This document shows, in pieces, positions 21,539-29,296 of a DNA stretch of 64,000 nucleotides. The notes under the pieces were generated by a model. That model did no database searches and was not told the DNA's origin. It was given only the letters and a program-made list of their open reading frames with translations. The DNA is from Ornithinibacillus bavariensis (GTDB taxonomy: Bacteria > Bacillota > Bacilli > Bacillales > Amphibacillaceae), in the NCBI RefSeq assembly GCF_018333235.1, contig NZ_BORP01000004.1:124001-188000 (forward strand), written 5' to 3'. Made by a program: the position numbers and the translations under genes. Positions within the stretch are counted from its first letter, which is position 1. Each line of letters opens with the position of its first letter.

Positions 21539-21593
21539 AGAGGTATAAAAAAATCTTCTCCAGTCCAAACTATAGGAAAAGGAAACAATGGTT

Positions 21594-21640
21594 AAAAAGT
21601 CGGGTTCATGAAACTTTCTATCTAACGAACTGACTTTTTT
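21594..21640 (+). terminator. Rho-independent terminator of rarA
   Basis: AAAAAGTCGGGTTC pairs with GAACTGACTTTTTT (21627-21640), with one bulge, ending in a T-run. Confidence 0.75.
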
Positions 21641-21711
21641 GGTACACATTTTACTAGTTAAAATCTATTGTTTTAATTCTGGTAGCTATTGGAAAAGGAG
21701 ATGAAACAATT

Positions 21712-22374
21712 ATGACAAAGGTAAGACAAGATGCATGGTCACATGAAGATGACCTATTACTTGCAGAAACTGTTTTACGTCATATTCGTGAAGGTAGTAC
21801 ACAATTAAACGCTTTTGAGGAAGTTGGAGACAAACTAAATCGAACCTCTGCAGCATGCGGATTTAGATGGAATGCAGAAATAAGGAAAAAATATATCAAT
21901 GCCATTGATTTAGCGAAGAGACAACGAAAAGAAAAGAAGCGAGCATTGGAAAAGGCAAGAAAAGCAAGCAGATCAACTATCGTGAGTTTTCAGCCAAACT
22001 ATGAATCAAGATCAGACCAAGAGGAAGGCATAGTTCCAGTTGCGGCTGAATCTACAATCACATTAGAAACTGTTATACAGTTCCTAAATCAATTAAAGAA
22101 AGACTATTATGCTTCCAATCAATCAAAAGTATCCTATGAACAAGCACAGCGTGAGAATGTCATGTTGAAAGAAAAAATTGCGAAGCTTGAGAAACAGCTT
22201 TCTGACACAGAAAGAGAGCTAGAGACGATTCAAGAAGATTATAAAGTATTCGTTCAAATCATGGATCGCGCAAGAAAAATGACGGTACTAGAAGACCAAG
22301 GAACGTTTAAAGCTCCAGCATTTCGTATGGACAAGAATGGAAATCTAGAACAAATTGCACAAGGATCGAATTAA
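21712..22374 (+). CDS. RsfA-family sporulation transcriptional regulator
   Basis: A 220-aa protein. The N-terminal Myb/SANT-like DNA-binding domain (about 1-60) is marked by DAWSHEDDLLLAETVLRHI and AACGFRWNAEIRKKY; a basic linker follows. The C-terminal coiled coil spans about 140-185 (QAQRENVMLKEKIAKLEKQL). This is the layout of RsfA and its paralog YlbO, regulators of prespore sigma-F/G genes or mother-cell genes in B. subtilis. Which paralog this is cannot be decided here. Ribosome site AAAAGGAG; a strong terminator follows. Confidence 0.88.
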   Translation: MTKVRQDAWSHEDDLLLAETVLRHIREGSTQLNAFEEVGDKLNRTSAACGFRWNAEIRKKYINAIDLAKRQRKEKKRALEKARKASRSTIVSFQPNYESRSDQEEGIVPVAAESTITLETVIQFLNQLKKDYYASNQSKVSYEQAQRENVMLKEKIAKLEKQLSDTERELETIQEDYKVFVQIMDRARKMTVLEDQGTFKAPAFRMDKNGNLEQIAQGSN

Positions 22375-22381
22375 CATTTAG

Positions 22382-22408
22382 AAAAAGGATGCCAACGCAT
22401 CCTTTTTC
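22382..22408 (+). terminator. Rho-independent terminator of the rsfA-like gene
   Basis: AAAAAGGATGC (22382-22392) and GCATCCTTTTT (22397-22407) form a perfect stem with a 4-nt loop and T-run. It is symmetrical enough to work both ways. Confidence 0.9.
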
Positions 22409-22456
22409 TGCTTTTATGGATATAGAGCTAGTCCCATTGTATTATTCATTTTCCTA

Positions 22457-22894
22457 TGGTGGTATAGTTCTTCTGTAAATTTCATTTAGTTCTGGAATTA
22501 TGGTTGGAATGATGTTTAGAGCACTTGTAAAGTTCATTTTGTTCCGAAAATATGGGTGAAATGATGTTTAGTGCCCTTGTAAAGTTCATTTTGCTCTGGA
22601 ATTATGGTTAAAATGATGTTTAGAGCCTCTGTAAAGTTCATTTTGCTCTAGAATTACGGTTGAAATGATGTTTAGAGCCCTTGTAAAATTCATTTTGCTC
22701 AGAAATTACAGTTGAAATGACGTTTAGAGTCTTTGTGAAATTCATTTTGCTCCGGTATTACGCTTGAAATGATGTTTAGAGCCTTTGTAAAATTCATTTT
22801 GCTCAGAAATTATTTTAGTGCTTCTATAGAATTCACTTTTCCCAGGAAATATGGTTCGAATGATTTATAGTGCCACTTCAAAATTCAATTGCCG
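22457..22894. repeat. 52-bp tandem repeat array (about 8 units)
   Basis: Units start at 22457 (degenerate), 22509, 22561, 22613, 22665, 22717 and 22769, each 52 bp after the last. Two further divergent, partly deleted copies run to about 22894. Recurrent blocks are ATGATGTTTAGAGC, TTGTAAAGTTCATTTTGCTC and GAATTATGGTTGA. The period is not a multiple of three and every frame is closed, so it is not coding. Each unit can pair TCATTT with AAATGA. Copies differ by point changes. The array lies between convergent terminators of the rsfA-like gene and 6S RNA. Confidence 0.9.
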
Positions 22895-22924
22895 AACAAC
22901 TAAAAAATGATTTACTACCCCTAG

Positions 22925-22966
22925 AAAAAACAAGTTTTCATCTTTACAGACGAAAACTTGTTTTTT
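22925..22966 (-). terminator. Terminator at the 3' end of 6S RNA
   Basis: AAAAAACAAGTTTTC (22925-22939) pairs perfectly with GAAAACTTGTTTTTT (22952-22966). T-runs are present on both strands. Confidence 0.85.
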
Positions 22967-22974
22967 CTTATGTA

Positions 22975-23190
22975 TGGTATCAATCCCAATGATGCCGTCT
23001 ATGCCTAAGTTTTGATCCCGCTTCTTCGCAGGTGGGTGCCTTGCTTCATATTTTATACGTCCCCATTTCCCAATAAGTACGAGGCATGTATGCCATATGA
23101 AAACAATCAGGCTCCTATATCTAAAACTGTTCGGTCAAAACGTATTTGATAGACTAACATCTTAGGATTGATTATGTCGTAATGCATTAC
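22975..23190 (-). ncRNA. ssrS: 6S RNA
   Basis: On the minus strand the ends pair: ATCAATCC (near 23172-23165) with GGATTGAT (22986-22979), and GATG with CATC, enclosing a long interrupted hairpin. The 3' half reads CACCCACCTGCGAAG, then GGGATCAAAACTTAGGC and GACGGCATC. This matches the 6S pattern in order and spacing, including the E. coli-like CACCU...AAGGGUUCAA...CGGCAUC. Inner arms GCCTGATTG...TTCATAT and ATATGAAGCAAGGC pair. Located beside aspS, where I recall B. subtilis bsrA lying. 6S RNA binds sigma-A holoenzyme as an open-promoter mimic. Exact ends are approximate. Confidence 0.85.
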
Positions 23191-23202
23191 GTTTGTAGAA
23201 TA

Positions 23203-23232
23203 ATCTTACCACAGCATACAATCTGTATTCAA
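23203..23232 (-). promoter_or_regulatory. Promoter of 6S RNA
   Basis: On the minus strand TTGAAT (23227-23232), an 18-nt spacer and TAAGAT (23203-23208), with an extended -10 TGG directly before it. Predicted start about 23196. Confidence 0.65.
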
Positions 23233-23299
23233 CAACCGTTTTATGAAGTGTTCGTTACAACTGTTACATTTTTTCAACATCTAATTAGTTTAGTCATAA

Positions 23300-25057
23300 T
23301 TAGCTATTCAGGTGAATAGATAATTCTGTTAGCTGTGCTTCACTCACTTCACTCGGTGCATCTGTTAGTGGATCTGAAGCAGAGGCTGTTTTCGGGAAAA
23401 GGATTGTATCCCGTAAGTTACTGCGACCTGTTAGTAACATAACGATTCGGTCAAGTCCTAAGGCAATACCACCATGAGGAGGTGCTCCATACTCTAATGC
23501 ATCGAGGAGGAATCCGAATTGTTCTTCTGCCTCTTCTCGGGTAAATCCGAGTACCTTAAACATCTCATCCTGTTGTTCACGTTTATAGATTCGTAATGAT
23601 CCCCCGCCAAGTTCATAGCCATTTAAGACTAAGTCATATGCGTTTGCACGTACACTAGCAGGATCCGTTTCTAGCTTTTCGATATCTTCTTCAAATGGCA
23701 TGGTAAATGGGTGATGTGCTGCAAAATATCGGCCAAGCTCTTCATCGTATTCCAGTAATGGCCAATCTGTAATCCATAGGAAATTATATTTACTTTCATC
23801 AATCAGACCTAGCTCTTTTCCAAGCTTTAGGCGTAAAGCACCGAGACTATCATATACGACAGATGTTTTATCTGCTACGAAAAGTAATAAATCTCCCTCT
23901 TCTGCTGCAGCACTTTCTAAAATGCCTTTCTTTTCCTCTTCGGTAATAAATTTAGCTATAGGACCTTTTAATTCGTTAGCTTCAACTTTTAACCATGCTA
24001 AGCCTTTTGCACCATACACATTCACAAATTCTGTTAGTTTATCAATGTCTTTACGAGAGAAGTTTGCCGCTTCCCCTTTTACATTTAATAAGCATACCTT
24101 CCCACCGCTAGCAATTGCACCTTGAAATACCTTGAAATCAGAATTTGCTAGAACTGTAGAGACTTCGATTAGTTCAAGGCCAAAGCGAGTATCCGGCTTA
24201 TCTGAACCGAAACGTTCCATTGCTTCTTGATATTTCATTCGAGGTAGTGGTAACTCAATATCGACATTGTTAACCTCTTTCAAGACTTTTTGCATCATTC
24301 GTTCAGTCATTGTCATAATTTCATCACTAGTTAAGAATGATGTCTCAATATCAATTTGTGTAAATTCAGGCTGTCGATCTGCACGAAGGTCCTCATCACG
24401 GAAGCAGCGAGCAATTTGATAATATTTTTCGAAACCACTCATCATAATTAACTGCTTAAATAATTGCGGTGATTGAGGCAATGCATAAAACTCACCCGGA
24501 TGAACACGACTAGGTACTAAATAATCACGTGCTCCCTCTGGCGTACTCTTTGTTAAAATAGGAGTTTCCATTTCTAGGAAGCCTTCATCATTTAAAAAGT
24601 TACGTACAACCTGTGTAATTTGATGACGTTTTTTAAAAGTTTCTTGTAATGGACTTCGTCGTAAATCGAGATAACGATATTTTAAGCGTAGGTCCTCTGC
24701 GACATCTGTCTCATCCTGTATGAGAAACGGTGGGTTATTCGATTTATTAAGAACACTTACTTCTGTAGCAATAACTTCTACTTTTCCTGTTTCCATTAAC
24801 GGATTGATTGTATTTTCATCGCGTAAAATTACTTGACCCTTTACTTCAATGACATATTCACTACGTACTGTTTCTGCTACAGCTAATGCCTCTTCATGAT
24901 TCGGATTAAATACCACTTGTACTACCCCTGATCTATCACGTAAATCTATAAAGATTAAACCGCCTAAATCGCGTCGTTTTTGTACCCAGCCTTTTAGCAG
25001 TATACTTTTTTCAACATCAGTTTCTCTTATTGTTCCCGCGAGCACTCTTTCACTCAT
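23300..25057 (-). CDS. aspS: Aspartyl-tRNA synthetase
   Basis: Class II synthetase of 585 aa: N-terminal OB anticodon-binding domain ([20 protein letters not shown]), catalytic core with motif 2 [18 protein letters not shown], the bacterial GAD insertion (about 280-420), and motif 3 [16 protein letters not shown]. Ribosome site AGGAGGAG; start overlaps the end of hisS by 8 nt, so the pair is cotranscribed behind the hisS T-box. Confidence 0.98.
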   Translation of the reverse strand: MSERVLAGTIRETDVEKSILLKGWVQKRRDLGGLIFIDLRDRSGVVQVVFNPNHEEALAVAETVRSEYVIEVKGQVILRDENTINPLMETGKVEVIATEVSVLNKSNNPPFLIQDETDVAEDLRLKYRYLDLRRSPLQETFKKRHQITQVVRNFLNDEGFLEMETPILTKSTPEGARDYLVPSRVHPGEFYALPQSPQLFKQLIMMSGFEKYYQIARCFRDEDLRADRQPEFTQIDIETSFLTSDEIMTMTERMMQKVLKEVNNVDIELPLPRMKYQEAMERFGSDKPDTRFGLELIEVSTVLANSDFKVFQGAIASGGKVCLLNVKGEAANFSRKDIDKLTEFVNVYGAKGLAWLKVEANELKGPIAKFITEEEKKGILESAAAEEGDLLLFVADKTSVVYDSLGALRLKLGKELGLIDESKYNFLWITDWPLLEYDEELGRYFAAHHPFTMPFEEDIEKLETDPASVRANAYDLVLNGYELGGGSLRIYKREQQDEMFKVLGFTREEAEEQFGFLLDALEYGAPPHGGIALGLDRIVMLLTGRSNLRDTILFPKTASASDPLTDAPSEVSEAQLTELSIHLNS

Positions 25058-26339
25058 GTCCTACTCCTCCTAGAAGATTTTCTTTCATGGTGGTTACTAA
25101 CTGATCCAGAGGCACTTCTGTCTGTTCACCAGTTGCCATATTCTTAACGTTAACCACTCTATTCTTTAATTCATCTTCACCTAATACCAATACAAATTTA
25201 GCTTTATATCTGTCAGCCGCTTTAAATTGTGCCTTGAATTTTCGTCCTTGATAATCTTGATCGACTTGAATACCATTCTTACGTAATTCATGAACAATGC
25301 GAACTGCCTCTTTTTTGACATTTTCACCCATGGCTACAAGGTAACAATCCAGTTGATCATCAAGAGGTATCTCAACATTTTCCGCTTCAAGCGCTAATAA
25401 TAAACGCTCCATTCCCATTCCAAAGCCCATTCCTGGTGTGTTTGGTCCACCTAGCTGTTCAACAAGCCCATTATAGCGTCCTCCACCAGCAAGTGTTGTA
25501 ATAGCTCCAAAGCCCTCTGCCTCACTCATGATCTCAAATGCCGTATGATTATAATAGTCTAAACCACGTACTAAATTAGGATCAACGACATATTCAATTC
25601 CCATAACATCTAAATAGGCCTTTACTTGTTCAAAATATTCCTTGGATTCATCATTCAAATACTCAAGAATAGATGGAGCTGTCTTCATTGCAGGATGTTC
25701 TCTATCGACCTTACAATCTAAGATGCGTAATGGGTTTTGTTCTAGTCGGGATTGACAGTCCTTACATAGTTCTTCTTTATGTGGTGTAAAGTGCTTAATT
25801 AATGCGTCTCGATAGTTTTTTCTACTCTCTTTGTCTCCAAGAGAATTAATAACTAGCTTTAAAGAAGAAAGTCCAAGCTCCCGATAAACAGTCATTGCTA
25901 AATCAATAACCTCTGCGTCTACAGCAGGATCTTCGCTACCCATAACCTCCACACCAAATTGATTTAACTGACGCATTCTTCCATGCTGTGGACGTTCATA
26001 GCGAAACATTTGCATAAAATAATATAATTTTACTGGTTGGTTGGGATCACCAAATAATTTATTTTGGACAAATGCTCTTGTTACAGCTGCTGTTCCTTCT
26101 GGACGAAGTGTTAGACTTCTGCCACCTCGATCAAGAAAAGTATACATTTCCTTTTGGACAATGTCCGTTGATTCTCCAACTCCACGTGCAAATACTTCTG
26201 TATGTTCAAACAAAGGAGTACGTATTTCGTCAAAATGATACGTTTCGCAAATTCCCTTTATTTTATTTTCAACGTACTGCCACTTTTGGGATTCCTTTGG
26301 TAGGATATCGGCCGTACCTCTTGGCGCATTAATATTCAT
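25050..26339 (-). CDS. hisS: Histidyl-tRNA synthetase
   Basis: Class II synthetase of 429 aa. Motif 1 region is [15 protein letters not shown], motif 2 is [14 protein letters not shown] with [20 protein letters not shown], and the histidine-specific element is [14 protein letters not shown]. The C-terminal anticodon-binding domain follows. First gene of the hisS-aspS operon, controlled by a T-box leader immediately upstream. Confidence 0.98.
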   Translation of the reverse strand: MNINAPRGTADILPKESQKWQYVENKIKGICETYHFDEIRTPLFEHTEVFARGVGESTDIVQKEMYTFLDRGGRSLTLRPEGTAAVTRAFVQNKLFGDPNQPVKLYYFMQMFRYERPQHGRMRQLNQFGVEVMGSEDPAVDAEVIDLAMTVYRELGLSSLKLVINSLGDKESRKNYRDALIKHFTPHKEELCKDCQSRLEQNPLRILDCKVDREHPAMKTAPSILEYLNDESKEYFEQVKAYLDVMGIEYVVDPNLVRGLDYYNHTAFEIMSEAEGFGAITTLAGGGRYNGLVEQLGGPNTPGMGFGMGMERLLLALEAENVEIPLDDQLDCYLVAMGENVKKEAVRIVHELRKNGIQVDQDYQGRKFKAQFKAADRYKAKFVLVLGEDELKNRVVNVKNMATGEQTEVPLDQLVTTMKENLLGGVGHE

Positions 26340-26383
26340 TATTCATGCCTCCTCAATCTATGTATTCATTTAAAAAATGGTAT

Positions 26384-26648
26384 AAAAAAACTCCCATCCC
26401 CTAAAAAAGGGACGAGAGTTTACCCGCGTTGCCACCCTAGTTAATGCAATAAATGTGCATTCTCTTTTCACAGTTAACGCCTGCAAAACGTCTATACCTA
26501 CTTGCAATTTTACGTTCGATACAGATCCTCTGGAATGTCTTTCACTAGGTTGTCATGCAAAATGCTTTCAGCCTAAGGCATTTTGTCTCTTATCATGCAA
26601 ATAACTAGCTACTCTTTCCTTCATTGGAAATTTATTAATGTTTGAATG
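26384..26648 (-). ncRNA. T-box leader of hisS-aspS
   Basis: On the minus strand AGGGTGGCAACGCGGGT (26438-26422) is the T-box sequence. It is followed by the terminator stem CTCTCGTCCC / GGGGATGGGAG and a run of seven T (26384-26390). The specifier could be CAT (His) or GAC (Asp), both present near the expected Stem I position; I cannot decide by eye. Confidence 0.9.
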
Positions 26649-26654
26649 AATATT

Positions 26655-26683
26655 ATCATAATGTTTCAAGAGGCACTTGTCAA
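26655..26683 (-). promoter_or_regulatory. Sigma-A promoter of hisS-aspS
   Basis: TTGACA (26678-26683), a 17-nt spacer and TATGAT (26655-26660) on the minus strand. The -35 contains the TGA stop of the preceding 57-aa gene. Confidence 0.85.
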
Positions 26684-26853
26684 GTGCGATTAATCTTTTT
26701 CTTTAAAGCTTTCACTTCTCCTAATGAGATTCCTAACTCTTGGGCAATCTCCATATGTCCTGCAGAACCCTCTAATTCCAAAAAACGATGTAGATTAACG
26801 CCTAATATATCCCGGCTATTAGTTGCATTCCAATGTTTTTCATGAAATCGCAT
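26680..26853 (-). CDS. Small helix-turn-helix protein (YrzK-like position)
   Basis: A 57-aa gene. It begins MRFHEKHWNATNSRD and ends EVKALKKKINRT. The middle, HMEIAQELGISLGEVKALKK, reads as a sigma-region-4-like or MerR-like helix-turn-helix. GGAGG lies 10 nt before the ATG. It occupies the place of the small gene yrzK between the yrvJ amidase and hisS in B. subtilis. Function unknown; possibly a DNA-binding accessory protein. Confidence 0.75.
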   Translation of the reverse strand: MRFHEKHWNATNSRDILGVNLHRFLELEGSAGHMEIAQELGISLGEVKALKKKINRT

Positions 26854-26951
26854 TGACTCTTTTCCTCCTTTTTACTATCACTAGCTTTGCCTATTTCGAC
26901 TTTATTTATTAAAATAGAAAACGAAACATTGAACGGCTAGGAGGAAAATTT

Positions 26952-28007
26952 TTGCGCATACATAAATTTATCGCACTTACACTTTGTTTAATATTACTAA
27001 CAATACACTCATCAGTAATTGCACAAGGCACTACCGCTATCGTTACACAGGATAATTTAAATGTTCGAAGTGGACCAGGGACAAACTATGATAAAATTGG
27101 ACAGCTAAATACGAATGAAACCTATCCCATTCTTACACAGCAAGATGGCTGGGTAGAGCTGCAATTAGACGGTTTTTCAGGTTGGGTAAGTACAGACTAT
27201 ATAAGCATACAAGGTCATAATGCAAATCAATCGGAAGAAGCGATGGCGGAATCAGACAACCGTACCATAGTCATTAGTCAGGATAAGACTCAAATTAGAA
27301 ATGGACCTTCTACCGAAAATGACATTGTTTCCCTAGCAAACAAAGGACAAGCCTTCGATGTGATCGGAGAGACAGATGAATGGTTAAAGGTAAAATCAGA
27401 AGAAGTAGAAGGCTATGTATATAAAAAGTTAATTGATGAAACAAAAGGCAGAACTTTTGCAGGTCTAAAAGGAAAAACAATCGTACTGGATCCTGGTCAT
27501 GGTGGTGATGACTCGGGTGCTATTGGTGCCAATGACACCTTAGAAAAGAACATCACATATAAAACAGCCGAGGGCTTAGCAGAAGAGTTAACAATGCTTG
27601 GTGCAGAGGTTATTCTGACACGTGACCAAGAAACATTCGTATCCTTATCCAGTCGTGCTAATATGGCCAACGTTTTTGATACAGATGCATTTATTAGTCT
27701 GCATTATAACAGTGTCCCAGATATTCCAGATGCAACTGGAATCAGTACCTATTATTTTCATGAACAATTCAAACCGCTTGCCAATTACATTCAACAAGAG
27801 CTGATTAAAGAGACTGGAGATCGGGATCGTTTAGCAGAATACGGTGACTTTCAAGTAATTAGACAAAATTTAAAACCAGGTGTACTTATCGAACTTGGAT
27901 TTATTTCCAACCCTGAAATCGAACAACTATTACTAACAAATGCCTATCAAAAAAAGTTGGTTAGTGGTATTGTAAATGGTTTACAGCGGTATTTTGCGGG
28001 GCAGTAG
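26952..28007 (+). CDS. N-acetylmuramoyl-L-alanine amidase with two SH3 domains (YrvJ-like)
   Basis: A secreted cell-wall hydrolase of 351 aa. Signal peptide at residues 1-25 (hydrophobic, ending VIAQG), then two bacterial SH3b domains (about 28-85, NVRSGPGTNYDKIGQL; and 97-160, IRNGPSTENDIVSLANKG) that bind peptidoglycan. The Amidase_3 domain (about 172-350) has zinc ligands and catalytic residues in VLDPGHGGDDSG, LEKNITYKTA, SLHYNS and LIELGFISNPEIE. The start is TTG 26952, after GGAGG. Only two SH3 repeats are seen. Confidence 0.93.
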   Translation: MRIHKFIALTLCLILLTIHSSVIAQGTTAIVTQDNLNVRSGPGTNYDKIGQLNTNETYPILTQQDGWVELQLDGFSGWVSTDYISIQGHNANQSEEAMAESDNRTIVISQDKTQIRNGPSTENDIVSLANKGQAFDVIGETDEWLKVKSEEVEGYVYKKLIDETKGRTFAGLKGKTIVLDPGHGGDDSGAIGANDTLEKNITYKTAEGLAEELTMLGAEVILTRDQETFVSLSSRANMANVFDTDAFISLHYNSVPDIPDATGISTYYFHEQFKPLANYIQQELIKETGDRDRLAEYGDFQVIRQNLKPGVLIELGFISNPEIEQLLLTNAYQKKLVSGIVNGLQRYFAGQ

Positions 28008-28179
28008 CATGTCCCGTTTTTCTTTTTCCTTCTAAAGGAATATCCAGAAACTTTATATATTTTTCTGATTCAAATTCTTTATATACGCTTATGAAATTGA
28101 CTTCAAAAGATGGATAAGGATTAAACTCTTCTTTTACTTTTGTCCCCATGTCTCTCAGCTCTTTCAGCGTCATTTCCAT
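27961..28179 (-). pseudogene. Possible gene remnant antisense to the amidase 3' end
   Basis: An open frame of 72 codons starting at an ATG with only a weak AGGAAA upstream. The first ~60 residues look protein-like (KELRDMGTKVKEEFN, KYIKFLDIPLEGKRKTG). The end runs 47 nt into the amidase gene through its terminator, so the C-terminus is probably read-through. I recognise no family. A truncated remnant or chance frame are both possible. Confidence 0.25.
27998..28030 (+). terminator. Terminator of the amidase gene
   Basis: CGGGGCA and TGTCCCG form a short stem around GTAGCA; TTTTTCTTTTT follows. It overlaps the stop codon region. Confidence 0.65.
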
Positions 28180-28218
28180 AAGCTGTTTTTCCTAGTGTCA
28201 TATATATTTTATCTCAGA

Positions 28219-28718
28219 GCTAATAGACTTTAATCGAGGTTTTTTGAAATTATGTCCATTAGACCCCAGCTATTTGACTCAAATCGAGATTTTTTTGAGT
28301 TATTGTCCATTAGACCCACGCTATTAGACTCAAATCGAGGTTTTTTTGATTTTATGTCCATTAGACCCTGGCTATTAGACTCAAATCGAGGTTTTTTTGA
28401 TTTTATGTCCATTAGACCTTGGCTATTAGACTCTAATCGGCGTTCTTTTGATTTTATGTCCATTAGACCCTGGCTATTAGACTCTAATCGGCGTTCTTTT
28501 GATTTTATGTCCATTAGACCCTGGCTATTAGACTCTAATCGAGGTTTTTTTGAATTTCAGTCCATTAGACATCAGCTATTAGACTCTAATCGAGATTTTC
28601 ATGAATTTAAGTCTATTAGACTCTAATCGAGATTTTCATGAATTTAAGTCCATTAGACACCGGCTATTAGACAAATATAATGATTTTCATAAAAAATTGT
28701 CCATTAGACCGGCAATCT
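28219..28718. repeat. 51-bp tandem repeat array (about 9.5 units)
   Basis: The block GTCCATTAGAC recurs with its first C of CCATTAG at 28256, 28307, 28358, 28409, 28460, 28511, 28562 and 28613, always 51 bp apart. It recurs at 28650 after a 14-bp shorter unit, and again at 28701. The rest of the unit is TGGCTATTAGACTCTAATCG, then AGG, a T-run and GATTTTAT. Because 51 is 17 codons, long open frames appear on both strands (94 and 124 codons). They have no ribosome site and are judged artefacts. It lies between the convergent amidase and dtd genes. Confidence 0.9.
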
Positions 28719-28722
28719 AATG
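28690..28722 (-). terminator. Terminator of dtd, sharing the last repeat copy
   Basis: CATTAGA (28702-28708) pairs with TCTAATG (28716-28722), and the minus strand continues GACAATTTTTT. One stem arm is the final CCATTAGAC of the array. Confidence 0.65.
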
Positions 28723-28746
28723 AACAAAGAGAATATCACTTTATTT

Positions 28747-29193
28747 TTATTTTTCTTTACTGTCTATAATCAATGTAACTGGGCCTACATTTGTCAACTG
28801 TACATCCATCATTGCTCCAAATGAACCAGTTTCTATGGTTATTCCTTCATCGGCTATTAATTGATTAAACTGCTCATATAGGGTATTTGCCTGATCTGGT
28901 TTGGCGGCCTGCATAAAGTTCGGTCTTCTGCCTTTACGTGTATCTCCATATAGGGTGAACTGGGAAATTGACAAGATTTCGCCATCAACATCCTTTAAGG
29001 ATAAGTTCATTTTTTCATTTTCATCCTCGAACACTCTTAAATTCACAATTTTATTTACTAAATATTTTGCATCCTCGATTGTATCTTCGTGTGTTACTCC
29101 AAGTAATACGACAAAACCATTTTCGATTTGACCAACTATTTCCTGATTCACGGTTACCTTCGCATCACGTGCTCGTTGAATTACTGCTTTCAC
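28747..29193 (-). CDS. dtd: D-aminoacyl-tRNA deacylase
   Basis: Hydrolyses D-amino acids mischarged on tRNA (and glycyl-tRNA-Ala). At 148 aa it is full length. Family signatures are [17 protein letters not shown] and the cross-subunit [12 protein letters not shown] (Gly-Pro motif). The start is GTG with AAAGGAG about 9 nt upstream. It follows relA on the same strand, as in B. subtilis. Confidence 0.96.
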   Translation of the reverse strand: MKAVIQRARDAKVTVNQEIVGQIENGFVVLLGVTHEDTIEDAKYLVNKIVNLRVFEDENEKMNLSLKDVDGEILSISQFTLYGDTRKGRRPNFMQAAKPDQANTLYEQFNQLIADEGITIETGSFGAMMDVQLTNVGPVTLIIDSKEK

Positions 29194-29227
29194 CTATTCC
29201 GACTCCTTTTTCGGTTTTTTTATAAGA

Positions 29228-29296
29228 AAAAAGAGGTTGTCCCCTATTTGAGAGTTTACTTTATTGTAAACATCTTCATATTGTGGCAGCCTCTTA
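29228..29296 (-). terminator. Stem-loop terminator of relA
   Basis: On the minus strand AAGAGGCTG at the relA stop pairs with CAACCTCTT (one mismatch) across a large loop, followed by TTTTTTC. Imperfect. Confidence 0.5.

Noticed and set aside
21422-21649. Minus-strand frame covering the rarA 3' end
   Set aside because: Spans the rarA terminator and lacks a start signal.
28230-28626. Two long repetitive open frames on opposite strands (94 and 124 codons) within the 51-bp array
   Set aside because: They exist only because the period is 17 codons; no ribosome site, no conserved protein character, and both strands are equally open.
22457-28718. CRISPR arrays
   Set aside because: Units are contiguous tandem copies with no unique spacers, and no cas genes are present.
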